Positions 14,407-23,667 of a DNA stretch of 64,000 nt are shown piece after piece. Made by a program: the position numbers and the translations under genes. The stretch covers positions 3,534,001 to 3,598,000 of the forward strand of contig WWBZ02000033.1 in NCBI GenBank assembly GCA_011503125.2, in the 5' to 3' direction. This DNA comes from Botryosphaeria dothidea (lineage: Eukaryota > Ascomycota > Dothideomycetes > Botryosphaeriales > Botryosphaeriaceae). How positions within the stretch are numbered: the stretch's first letter is position 1; each line of letters opens with the position of its first letter. The notes under the pieces were generated by a model that made no database searches, had not been told where the DNA came from, and worked only from the letters and a program-made list of their open reading frames with translations.

Positions 14407-14718
14407 GAGTGAAGAGTGTGAGGTCAGAAAAGAGAGTAGATTCTGCCTATCTCCTAAGAGGGAGGTCGTTAGGCTTACTTATATACATAAAAGAGTGTTT
14501 GAATAACCGAGGAGAACAGAAGCCGATGTTGATATCCGAAGCTTGTGAATATGAGGAGTAGTGAGGAGGTGGCAAAGAGTAGCTACTGATCTTGATGCCC
14601 GAAAGAATGTGATGCCTGATATAGTAGGGCAAAATAGTCTGACACTACTCTTTTCTGGGTCTCCCATGCAAAGCTGGCATATGAAGCGCAACATGCGAAT
14701 CAGGAATCCTCCAATCGC
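14404..14718 (+). other. Degenerate link between NACHT part and ankyrin/coiled-coil part
   Basis: The frame before this stretch and the frame after it are the same, yet more than ten stops fall inside it in that frame. No clean pair of short-intron splice sites was found. It is either a decayed exon, an unusually long intron of about 300 bp, or the intergenic gap between two genes. Confidence 0.45.
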
Positions 14719-17274
14719 TTGCAGATGGTCAGGTCGAATTTCCTGAAAGATTGTATGCACATCATTTCCTGGGACACTTGGATTAAAACCTACCAATGCC
14801 TCATCTCAGAAAACGCGGATTTTCTGACTGATCAGATGAATGTGTTCCATGTTGCTTCAATCCATGGCTTGGAATTTGTCTTCGAGGACATCAACGAGTC
14901 TTCCATTGAACTGGGGATTGATGCTCAAGATTCTAATGGTCGCACGCCTCTGTGGTATGCTGTGTTACAGAATCACTCCAGAATTGCCACAAAACTTATT
15001 CAATCTGGATATGCTGATCCGAATCAGAATGATTCAGATGGATGCAGTCCCTTGCTACTGGCAGTTACCAAAGAGAGGTGTGGTTTCACGGAAAAACTCT
15101 TGAATGAATCACATTCCGGAATAGAAGTGACGGACGAAATACTGGAGGCCGCCAAGCGGAGTATACAAGAAGATCCTAACTTTGTAGAGCTGCTTCTTAG
15201 CTGGAGAAAGAAGTATGACACAAAAACGGTACAGGCTTATTCAACTGCACAAGCCAGTGCTAGAAAACTTTCCACAACGTTACCTAGGGAAACTGCTGCT
15301 AATCAGCCTCATCATAAACAATCAGGGAACATACAACTTCAAGATTCTCTGATGATCCTGGACCCAGATTCTAGACTCAGCCCTCAAGAAACTGAAGAGA
15401 AGGGTGAAGCTCGGAGGGAACAGGAGAAACTCATTCGAGTAAAAGCTCAACCAAAAAAGGGGCAAGAGTCTGTGAAACGCACGAGTAGGAGCGACAGCGA
15501 TGGCGAGGTTCCCGTGAAGCCGGCGACTGCAAATATGCAACCAGTAGGACCCTCAGATAGGCCAGGTCGTCCGCGGCTGCCATTTTCTGCTGGCCGGGTG
15601 TCTCCGAAAAGATCAGGTCGCAAGAAACTTCAGGATGCTCAATATGCGACGACTTTGCCAACTTCGGCAACTCCAACAACTTCGTCATTCTCGAAAAACA
15701 GATCTGATCGAGTCCTATCGGATGCTGCTCAAATAGCAAGCGACCGCGAGTTTGCTGAGAGATTGTCTGCTTCGCTAAACAATGTTGGAATGAACGACGA
15801 ACCTATTCAGCATAATATAACTGAAGAAGAGCTGCAAGCCCGAATCGAACGTGAACGCGCAGAAGGACATGCCAGGCTGAGGCGAGAGCAAAAAGAAGAT
15901 GAGTTCTGGGCAGATTATCTCAAAACTCGCGAGCAACATCAGGGGAAAGCTAGAAGAGCAAAACAAGAGGAGACTAGCGCTGAATGGGAAGCTAAGCTAG
16001 AGGAAAGACGTCATAGTCTTCAGAACAAGCGCGTGGAAGATGTTTTAGACGACAATTCAGCCGAAGATAACTGGGATGACCAGATAGAAAAGGCCCGTCA
16101 CAATCTGGCCGAGTTAAAGCGCACCGAGGAAACTGCCAACTCCGATCGCCAATCAACGCGTAACCGCCGTGACCCCTTCAAAGTTGCTTCTGCTGTACCT
16201 CGTCGCAGTAAAACCACTGGCGGTCACGGTGAGACGTCTTATAGTCATCACTCAAATGTCCGTTATGAGAGTGTCTCCTCAAACTCATCCTCGGCAGCCA
16301 TGGCCACTGGGGGCAGCCCTAGTTCCGGTTCCCGCGGCATTTACGATGCGGGATCTGAGCGACGCCGCCTGTATGCCTTTGAAATGGGACAAATGGAACG
16401 TGAACGTAAGGTTCCTGATGCCACAGATGCTGTGTTTGCTTCCCAAATTGTCGATACCGAAGCAGACATTCAGCGTGCAGAAGCCCGGCGAGCAGCTCGA
16501 CGTGAAAGAGAGAGGGGAGAGCGGTCAACACAGGACCAGTGTGATGCATATACGTACGATAGACTCACAGCTGGTGCACCTCGAGCTAGTGACTTCTATA
16601 ACCCTCGCCTGGGGATGGGTGGTATTATCAACGAGCCAGCAATGGAAAACGGGCAAAGATTCATGAACGAGGCGCGGGGAAGCAGGCACACAAGACGTCC
16701 TGTTTCTCTAGATAGGAGCTGGTGTCGTCCGCGCACGATATACAATCAGGAATCAGGGTCTCTTGTTCTCGGGGCCTTGGTCACAGATCCAAATGATCCA
16801 TACAGCACAATAAGCGCGGAGTCCGGGTTGGTTGACCCCCCACCGGAGAACATTCGAAGGAAGGTCAGATTCTATGGACCTGGCAGCAGAAAGCAGATCC
16901 AATCTAAGTACGGATCCGGAGTATCAGAGACGGTGAGAATTATCCTCAAAGGCCAATCGGAAGAAACAGAACAACGAATTGTTGAGGTTGAAACATTGAC
17001 TTTTGAACCGGGCGAAGCAAACGAATTTTTGATCGAAGCCCTGAATGCTCTGGGAGAAAGAAATCATGCGCATGCGCACGTTTTACCCCAGGACATGTTC
17101 ATGGTAACCGGGCTGAGGATCGTTAGAGTTGGAACTGCCGACGAGCTAGAGAAGGAGGAAGCTATTGCTGGGTATCAATGGACTAGACTGATGCCATCCG
17201 GAGTTGTCCATACTGATTTGCGGCTTCAAAATTGCCAGCCACGTCCGGATGACGATATATTCAGCTCGAGATAG
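14719..17274 (+). CDS. Ankyrin-repeat / coiled-coil protein, perhaps the C-terminal part of the NACHT gene
   Basis: One open frame of up to 851 codons. Near its start are two ankyrin-like units (FHVASIHGLEFV, DSNGRTPLWYAVLQNHS, DSDGCSPLLLAVTKE). A long polar region rich in Arg, Glu, Lys and Gln follows at about residues 230-490 and is probably coiled coil, with basic segments and Ser-rich linkers. The last 150 residues look folded (KVRFYGPGSRKQIQ onward, then MFMVTGLRIVRVG), but I do not recognise that domain. Ankyrin repeats after NACHT are the normal order in fungal NLRs, and the frame agrees with the upstream gene, so it may be its sensor half. The start codon given is only the first in-frame ATG; a later one at about 14839 would also keep the ankyrins. 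Confidence 0.7.
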   Translation: MQMVRSNFLKDCMHIISWDTWIKTYQCLISENADFLTDQMNVFHVASIHGLEFVFEDINESSIELGIDAQDSNGRTPLWYAVLQNHSRIATKLIQSGYADPNQNDSDGCSPLLLAVTKERCGFTEKLLNESHSGIEVTDEILEAAKRSIQEDPNFVELLLSWRKKYDTKTVQAYSTAQASARKLSTTLPRETAANQPHHKQSGNIQLQDSLMILDPDSRLSPQETEEKGEARREQEKLIRVKAQPKKGQESVKRTSRSDSDGEVPVKPATANMQPVGPSDRPGRPRLPFSAGRVSPKRSGRKKLQDAQYATTLPTSATPTTSSFSKNRSDRVLSDAAQIASDREFAERLSASLNNVGMNDEPIQHNITEEELQARIERERAEGHARLRREQKEDEFWADYLKTREQHQGKARRAKQEETSAEWEAKLEERRHSLQNKRVEDVLDDNSAEDNWDDQIEKARHNLAELKRTEETANSDRQSTRNRRDPFKVASAVPRRSKTTGGHGETSYSHHSNVRYESVSSNSSSAAMATGGSPSSGSRGIYDAGSERRRLYAFEMGQMERERKVPDATDAVFASQIVDTEADIQRAEARRAARRERERGERSTQDQCDAYTYDRLTAGAPRASDFYNPRLGMGGIINEPAMENGQRFMNEARGSRHTRRPVSLDRSWCRPRTIYNQESGSLVLGALVTDPNDPYSTISAESGLVDPPPENIRRKVRFYGPGSRKQIQSKYGSGVSETVRIILKGQSEETEQRIVEVETLTFEPGEANEFLIEALNALGERNHAHAHVLPQDMFMVTGLRIVRVGTADELEKEEAIAGYQWTRLMPSGVVHTDLRLQNCQPRPDDDIFSSR

Positions 17275-17374
17275 GCTTAGAAACGATGTATATTTAGCAA
17301 GTCACGATCCTGAACCATCACATCAAAAGGGTTTTTAGGAAATCATTGGCATATGAAAACTTGAAGCGTCCGAC

Positions 17375-18522
17375 TTAGAGACGAATCACAAGTTTTCCAA
17401 TCTGTTTGCCTTGCCAGATATATTCAATCGCTTCATCGGCCTTCTCAAAAGAAGAAATCGAATCAATGATATCATCAAACCGCATTTGTGTTGCTGAAAT
17501 AGCAGCACAAAGATCATCCATGTCCTGCTTCGATCCGGCATTGATACCCCTATCAACGGAATTAGCTCAGCTGGAACTCAAGCATATGACACTTCCTTAC
17601 CTCAAGTTCACTCTCCTATCAATGATAAGCGGAAGCAGCTCCGCCAGCTGATTCACATTCTGCTTGCTGAGATACCCGACCTGGCTGATCGTCCCACCAC
17701 GGCGCGTACACTTCATACTCTTCACCAACGACTGCGTGCCACCGACTTCGATGACCAGATCGACACCAGCGCCATCGGTGAGCTTCAGGACCTCTTCGTA
17801 CCAGTTGGGATTCTTGCCGTAGTTGACAGTCAAGAGCGGCGGGGCCGGAAACTTCTCGCTCGTGCTCCTGAGCTTCTCGTCACTCGAGGAGCTCAAGATC
17901 ACCTTGAGGCCCGCCGCCCGAGCGAGCTTGAGCGCGAACATGCTGACGCCGCCAGTGCCTCGAAACCGTCAGCTAATGCCCAACCGCAGACCGTGGTGGA
18001 CGCACCTTGGATCAAGACGGACTTGCCGAACCCGATGTCCCTCAACGACGCCCACGCCGTCACGCCGGCGCAAGGAATGATGCTGGCCTCGACCCAGTCC
18101 AGGTGGCCCGGCAGCTTGCACAGCTTCCCTTCGTCAAACACCAGGTAGTCAGCCAGCACGCCGTCCTCGTCGGCCGCCAGCCAAGACCGGCCCGGCTCGC
18201 GGCCGGTGATGTTCTCGGTGTCGGTGATCGGGGCGACGCGGTCCCCGAGTGCTAGGGTCTTGACCTGGTCACCGATGGAGACGACCTCGCCGGCCGCGTC
18301 GTTGCCGAGGATCCCGTGCGGGGTCACCGGCCACGGGTTCCCGCCGTTGGCGATGTTGGCGTCTCTGTAGTTGAGCGAGACGGCGTGGACTTTGATCAGG
18401 ACGGATGTGATGGGGAGCGGGTGGGGGAGGGGTTCGGTGACGAGCTTCACCTTGGGCGTGCCCGGCGTAAAGTCGTCGGTGCGGCGGTAGGCCTGGCGGG
18501 ATGTGATCTGAACGTTGGACAT
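17375..18522 (-). CDS. NAD(P)H:quinone oxidoreductase-like, zinc-independent MDR family
   Basis: Exons 18006-18522, 17601-17958 and 17375-17549, introns 47 and 51 bp, about 349 residues, the usual size of medium-chain dehydrogenase/reductases. A GroES-like N-terminal half contains VHAVSLNYRD and GNDAAGEVVSIGDQV. The cofactor half shows GFGKSVLIQGTGGVSMFA, the Rossmann glycine motif, which only forms after intron 1 is removed, and DLVIEVGGTQSL. The structural-zinc cysteines of alcohol dehydrogenases are missing, which points to the quinone reductase/enoyl reductase branch. The substrate is unknown. It probably acts in the cytosol. The start is the first ATG that precedes the family N-terminus (MSNVQITSRQAYR). 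Confidence 0.9.
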
Positions 18523-18691
18523 GTTTGGTTTGTGGATGGGATTGATTCTCTGGGTTTTGGCATTGACCCGAGAGCCGTCAGCGTTCTTTATACTTGAGCA
18601 TTGTAAATCGTACTTCTTGACTAATGCTCGTGATTGGTCGGGGACAACATCGGACATGCGGGGTACAAAACCGGAACGGGTGCGAGAGACG

Positions 18692-18837
18692 ACGTCAGTC
18701 TGCTTATTTTGAGGTGGAAGTGAACAATTATTTTTGTGCAAAAACATGACACGGCCGAGGAAGGACATCAGTGTGCTTTTGTGAAGAGGAAGCGAGCAAT
18801 CATAGAGAAAGGGGCCGAGAAACTACGTCAGTCTGCT
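18692..18837. promoter_or_regulatory. Direct repeat with ACGTCA half-sites upstream of the MDR gene
   Basis: The 13-mer ACGTCAGTCTGCT occurs at 18692-18704 and again at 18825-18837. Each copy is followed by a close variant of gtggaagtgaacaa. ACGTCA is the half-site of CRE/ATF bZIP factors, which in fungi control stress genes. Both copies lie 170-315 bp before the start of the quinone-reductase-like gene. Confidence 0.5.
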
Positions 18838-19361
18838 GTGGAAGTGACCAACCAGAATAAAGGACGCAGTCAGACTCGGCACCACTGCCAAGATCTCGGG
18901 ACCTCGGACCGATCCGCTACCTATCAGTGAACATCAACTCCTAACGTCCGAAGGGCTTACAAATTCATCACGCCTTGACGATGACGCTGCTCTGGATGTG
19001 ACCTATCAAGGTGCAGGATGCTCCGTTCTCAAAATGACATCGATTTCCATAACTGTCTTGAACTGGAAAGAAGCTCCCGCAGCACTGGCCGTATGCAGTA
19101 ACGAAATACCTACCCACCTGTGCTCTGCGCCAGTAAGCCCATTATCGGTTTCCTACAGCTTGACACTGACTCCTGCAGATGTCATTCCACTACGAATATT
19201 GCCATCAGAGTGACCGTCTTCGGCGAGCTCAGATAGGCGTCATTGCTCTTGCTCCTCCACAAATCCCGTAAGCTCGGAAGCCAGCCCGATCCCTGCCATG
19301 TCCATGTCTTGCCTGTGATAACTATATCATCACTTCAGAACGACTCCTTCAAGAACGGATA

Positions 19362-20108
19362 TTGAGAATCCATTTCTCTCTGTACAAAAAGCAGTCAATC
19401 ATTTCCGACCGCTCCATCGGCGTGTGTGAGCCCGAGGAGGCGTGCAGGCAGGTCGCGGCGTATCGGGCCAAAGGGTACAGCGGGCACTCGGTCAAGATTG
19501 ACGGCGAGCCGGCGACGGATGCGGCGCGCGTGGCTGCGGCGCTCGCCGACCAGCAGCCGGGCGAGTTCTTCCTTGTTGATGCTAATGGCGGGTTGACTGT
19601 CGAGACGGCGCTGCGGATGCTGAGGCTCCTCCCGGATGGGCTGGATTTTGTCTTGGAGAACCCGTGCGCGACGTGGCGAGAGAACATGTCGTTGCGGCGC
19701 AGGACCGATGTGCCGATCATCTTCGACGAGCTTGCCGACAGCGACTCGTCGATTGTGAAGCTCATCACCGACGACGCGGTTGAAGGCATCGGGCTCAAGA
19801 TGTCCAAGAACGGGGGGCTGACGAAGGGACGTCGCCACCGGGATTTCTGTCTGGCGGCAGGGTACATGGTCAGCGTCCAGGATGCGGTTGGGTCGGACAT
19901 CGCTTTTGCGGCAATTGTGCATTTGAGCCAGACGGTCCCAGAGCGCAATTTGAGATGCATTCTGGACTGCCGTGACATGGTCACGCTGAAGATGGTGGAC
20001 GGTGCATTTCCTCTCCACGAAGGCCCCCTCACGGCACCGAGCACACCGGGGCTGGGGATCACGCCTCGGTTGGAGGTGCTGGGGCAGCCGGTGGCGAGCT
20101 ATTTCTAG
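19362..20108 (+). pseudogene. Mandelate racemase/muconate lactonizing enzyme family, 5' truncated
   Basis: The frame encodes the catalytic barrel of an enolase-superfamily enzyme, about 240 residues of a usual 360-400. Seen in order: base motif HSVKI, metal-binding Asp in FLVDANGG, Glu in VLENPCA, the third acidic ligand in IIFDELADSD, the second Lys in GIGLKMSKNGGLT, and the C-terminal SVQDAVGSDIAFAAI. The KxK-type arrangement resembles cis-3-hydroxyproline dehydratase and sugar-acid dehydratases. The N-terminal capping domain of about 110 residues, which shapes the substrate pocket, is not found upstream, and the frame has no early ATG (it opens at a TTG). An ATG at about 19034 begins a short peptide resembling the family N-terminus (MTSISITVLN) but stops soon. 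Most likely a truncated pseudogene. Confidence 0.75.
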
Positions 20109-20508
20109 ACCTGCGAATATCAGCGCTGCGTTGGAAGTGTTAAGATGCTTTAGTGCCATTAGCTGTAGTTGGCAAATGCAGGAAGACAGTCGTGTTCTTT
20201 CTTGGTGCATGCAACAGTGACGCAAGCCAGGGCAGCGACGCTAGAGACGCACCACCCCACCTCCCGCCTATCCCGCCTGATATCGCCCACCCCACCCCAG
20301 CTCTGCTCTCCCGCCGTCTAGCTCTTATCGGACCCTCCAACACCTCGTCTTTATCCGCACACCACATGAGCTGCACGATGAGGTCGGCTCCCGCTCCTCG
20401 GGACCGACCTCCCCTCATGCTCCTCACGCGCTTCAAGAGAGGGTGCTGCCTCTTTCTCGACTCTGCCCACATCTGATAATCCGACCGTCTGTAGCTGTGG
20501 TGAGCATC
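20109..20508. promoter_or_regulatory. Upstream region of the FAD monooxygenase gene
   Basis: A C/T-rich 400 bp gap between the truncated dehydratase and the monooxygenase. No further gene is seen. Presumed promoter and 5' UTR. Confidence 0.4.
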
Positions 20509-22397
20509 ATGGGCAGCATTGAAGACAATGTCCAGCATGTCGACGTTCTCATCGTGGGCGGCGGGCCCGTAGGTAACCACCCAGCAACTCCAGCACCTTA
20601 CACACCGCAGACTCCTTCTCTAACCCTCATCCAGGTCTCATCAGCGCGTACCAGCTGGCGCGCACCCTCCCGTCTCCCTGCACGTCCATCAAGATCATCG
20701 AGAAGCATCCCAAGTCGGCCCAAGACCAGTACGGCCGCGCCATTACGCTGTTCCCGCGCACCTCTGAGATGCTGGACCAGCTGGGCCTCGCCGACCAGCT
20801 CGCCCAGCACTGCTTCGCCTGCCGCGAAACCGTCTCGTACGACGCCGCCGGCAACGAAGTCCAAGGCCGCGGCTGGGCCTTCATGGAGCACATGAACGAC
20901 ACCGCCTGGGACTTCTCGCTGGTGCTGCGCCAAAAGTACCAGGAGCAGATCTTCCGCAACGCCCTGCGCGAGTTGGGTGTCGAGCTGGACGCCCCAGTCG
21001 AGCTGGTCGACGACCTGCGCATCGACGAGTCTGTTCCGCCGGGTGGCTACCGCGTGTGCGCCACGCTGGAAGACAGCAGCCGCGCACTCACGACTGTCAA
21101 GTGCAAGTACCTGATCGGTGCCGACGGCGGACGATCCACAGTGCGGCGGCTGCTCGACGTGCCGTTCGACGGCAGCTCGACGGATGACCGCTGGGTGCGC
21201 ATCGACGGCCACATCACCACCAACCTCCCCAAACCGCGTTCCTACTGCGCCATCGAGAGCCCCACGCATGGCAACGTGCTGTGGGCGGCGCTGGACCATG
21301 GCGCCACGCGCATTGGCTACGCCTTCACTCGCGAGCGCCAGAAAGGCTACGCTGTCTTCGACGAGGCCGCCGCCGTCGCCGAGGCCATCGCAGCCGTCAA
21401 GCCGTTCGAGCTGGCCTTCACCCGCGTCGACTGGTGGACCATCTACTCCGTCGGCCAGCGCGTCGCCCGCCACTTCTTCCTGCGCGACTGCGTCTTCCTG
21501 GCCGGCGACAGCTGCCACACCCACAGCTCCGGCGCCGCGCAGGGCATGAACACCGGCCTCCACGACGCCGTCAATCTGGCCTGGAAGCTCTCCCTCGTGC
21601 TGCGCCGCGCCGCTAACCCGCAGCTGCTGCGCACATACGAGGCTGAGCGCCGCCCAAACGTCGTCAAGCTCATCGACTACGACAGGGACATCGCCCGCCT
21701 GATGACGATGCAGCTGCCCGAAGGCTGGAATGGCGATCCCGCCGCGGACCCGAACGTCGTGCTCGGGGAGGTCATGGCCGCGGCCGCGACCTTCAGCTCC
21801 GGGCTGGGCATCTTCTACGAGCCGGACGGGCTGCTGAATGTTGTCCAACCGCAACAGCCGCCGCCGGCGGAGGTCGCATCCCCACCCTCCCTCCTCCTCC
21901 CCATCCAACCCGGCCACCGCGCCCCCGACGTCCCCCTGCGCAAACCCGGCACCCTCGAGCCGACGCGCCTGCACCGCGAGACGCCCAACCGCGCGCTCTT
22001 CCACACCGTCGTTTTCGTCGGCGAGCCCGCAGCCGCAACGACCGCCGCTTACCACGCGTTCTGCACCGCGCTCGAGGCTTCTTCGCTGCTCTTCCCTCCG
22101 CCGACCCAGCCTCGGTCCCCGATCGCCTACCTCGCCATCCCCGCCTCCTCCGGCGCGTCGCCGTGGGAGCTGCTCGGCGGGCGCGGCCCGCCCGGCGCCG
22201 AGTTGAGTGGTAGTAGTAGCAGGGTTTTGTTCGACTCGCCCGAGAGGGCGGCGCACGCGCGGTACGGCGTCGATCTGCAGCGCGGCGCCGTGTACGTGTT
22301 GCGGCCGGATGGGTGGGTGGGGACGGTGCTGCCGATGGGAGCGGAGGCGGTGGCGGCGCTGGAGGTGTATTTCGGGGGGTTGCTGGGCGGGGGTTGA
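20509..22397 (+). CDS. FAD-dependent aromatic monooxygenase, phenol 2-monooxygenase-like
   Basis: Exons 20509-20572 and 20635-22397 with a 62 bp intron, about 608 residues. The N-terminal VDVLIVGGGPVGLISAYQLA is the FAD-binding GxGxxG motif and is interrupted by the intron. Other class A flavoprotein hydroxylase marks are YLIGADGGRSTVRRL (DG motif) and FLAGDSCHTHSSGAAQGMN (GD motif binding FAD ribose). The last 170 residues form a thioredoxin-like domain as in phenol 2-monooxygenase. It hydroxylates a phenolic ring with NAD(P)H and oxygen; the exact substrate cannot be read. The third codon positions are strongly G/C. It lies beside sugar-acid-type genes, so it may or may not belong to that cluster. 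Confidence 0.9.
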
Positions 22398-22550
22398 GCG
22401 GGCGGTTGGGGGGGGGGGGGAGTTGAATGTTCAATTTCTGCACGGGCTTCCGAATGACGGTGGTACGGCCAAGGCAGATATCCTCTTGAAGAGCGATGAT
22501 AAGGGGAGCTTGCTTTGAAAGAAAGAATAAGTTGGTGGACCACATCAGAA

Positions 22551-23487
22551 CTAAATACGGCCTTTGCAATGCCATTCAACACACAGAATTGTTCCACTAT
22601 CGCTCTCGACTATGAAGAGCGTCTTATTCTCCAGGCCACCCCACGTTAGGTTTGTAGTAGCATTACCAACTTGGCTAGTGATGATGCGCGCCAAAGGATT
22701 CCCGTTTTTCTCGTGCACAAACACCGTTCCGAGCGTCGAATGCGCAACGAAGATGTTCCCCTCCTCATCAGTAGCCATGCCATCGGGTCCGCCTATCCCA
22801 TAGTAGCTCGCGAACCTACCCGTCCGCTGAACACTGCCATCGGGGTACAGCGGAACGTGCCAAACGCTGTTGTCACGCGTCATGGCCACAAACAAGCTAG
22901 TCCCGGCTCGGTCGAGGACGAGTCCGTTCGGCGACGGACAGTTGCGAAGCAGCACGTCCACTCGGCCGTCTTGCTCGAGCCGGTAGACGCGGCCGCTGGG
23001 GTCCTGCAGGCCGCTCATGCCTTGGTCGGTGAAGTAGATGCTGCCGTCCCCGCCGACGATGACGTCGTTGGGTCCTTTCAGCCGTTCGCCGTTGAAGCGC
23101 TGCATTAGGGGAGTGAGCTCGCGCGTCTCCGGGTCCCAGGCTGAGGATGCCGGCTTTGAAGTCGGCGACGATCAGCTGCTTGCGCTGCGGATGCCATGCC
23201 AGGCCGTTTGGCTCGCCGTCGTATTGGTGCACCAGCGACCATGCGCGAGTGGCCATGTCGACGGCAAAGATCCGCCCGTACGGTATGTCGACCAGGTACA
23301 GCGTCTTGTTGTCGACCACGACAGCACCTTCGAGGAACGAATCGAGCGGGCGGCCTCGTTTTTGGTTGGTTGAATGGTCGGAAGAGCCAAGGGTGCGAAA
23401 TGAATCCGGGAGGGTGGTGAAAACCTCGGCGGTCATCCGCTTTGGAGGACTTCCCCAAGTGTAGTCTGCCATGGTTGAAACCCGCAT
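22551..23487 (-). pseudogene. SMP-30/gluconolactonase-family lactonase with one frameshift
   Basis: A six-bladed beta-propeller lactonase of about 310 residues that would open sugar lactones to acids. The N-terminal part (MADYTWGSPPKR, then FLEGAVVVDNKTLYLVDIPYG with the metal-binding Glu, and GEPNGLAWHPQRKQL) runs from 23487 to about 23140. The C-terminal part (GPNDVIVGGDGSIYFTDQG with the conserved Asn-Asp, SPNGLVLDRAGTSLFVA, GGPDGMATDEEGNIFVA) runs from about 23133 to 22551 in another frame. The switch lies in a CCC run (plus strand 23134-23136), where one extra base accounts for it. No intron fits. Either a real mutation or a homopolymer error; all family motifs on both sides are intact. 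Start is ATG 23487 or 23472. Divergent from the MFS gene. Confidence 0.8.
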
Positions 23488-23550
23488 GCATCTAATGGAG
23501 TGAAGCTATTACTCGCTGGCTCTTAATAGGAGCATCTCGCTGACGGACAG

Positions 23551-23570
23551 ACTCCGCAATGGTGCGGAGT
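23551..23570. promoter_or_regulatory. Perfect inverted repeat with CCG/CGG half-sites
   Basis: Arms ACTCCGCA (23551-23558) and TGCGGAGT (23563-23570) are exact reverse complements separated by 4 bp, giving CCG-N8-CGG. It lies in the 180 bp promoter shared by the lactonase and MFS genes. Zn2Cys6 dimers bind such inverted CCG/CGG pairs, and a Zn2Cys6 gene lies 1.8 kb away. Binding is inferred. Confidence 0.6.
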
Positions 23571-23667
23571 ACGCCCGCATGAGGAGGGCACTTTTATTCC
23601 CGTCTCGTGCAATGGTCAAGCTTTCACTAACAATCCACCCCACACTTTTACCCCCGCAATACTAGTC

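Noticed and set aside
20598..22256. A 552-codon minus-strand frame opposite the FAD monooxygenase
   Set aside because: Antisense shadow caused by strong G/C third-position bias; the plus strand has the FAD, DG and GD motifs.
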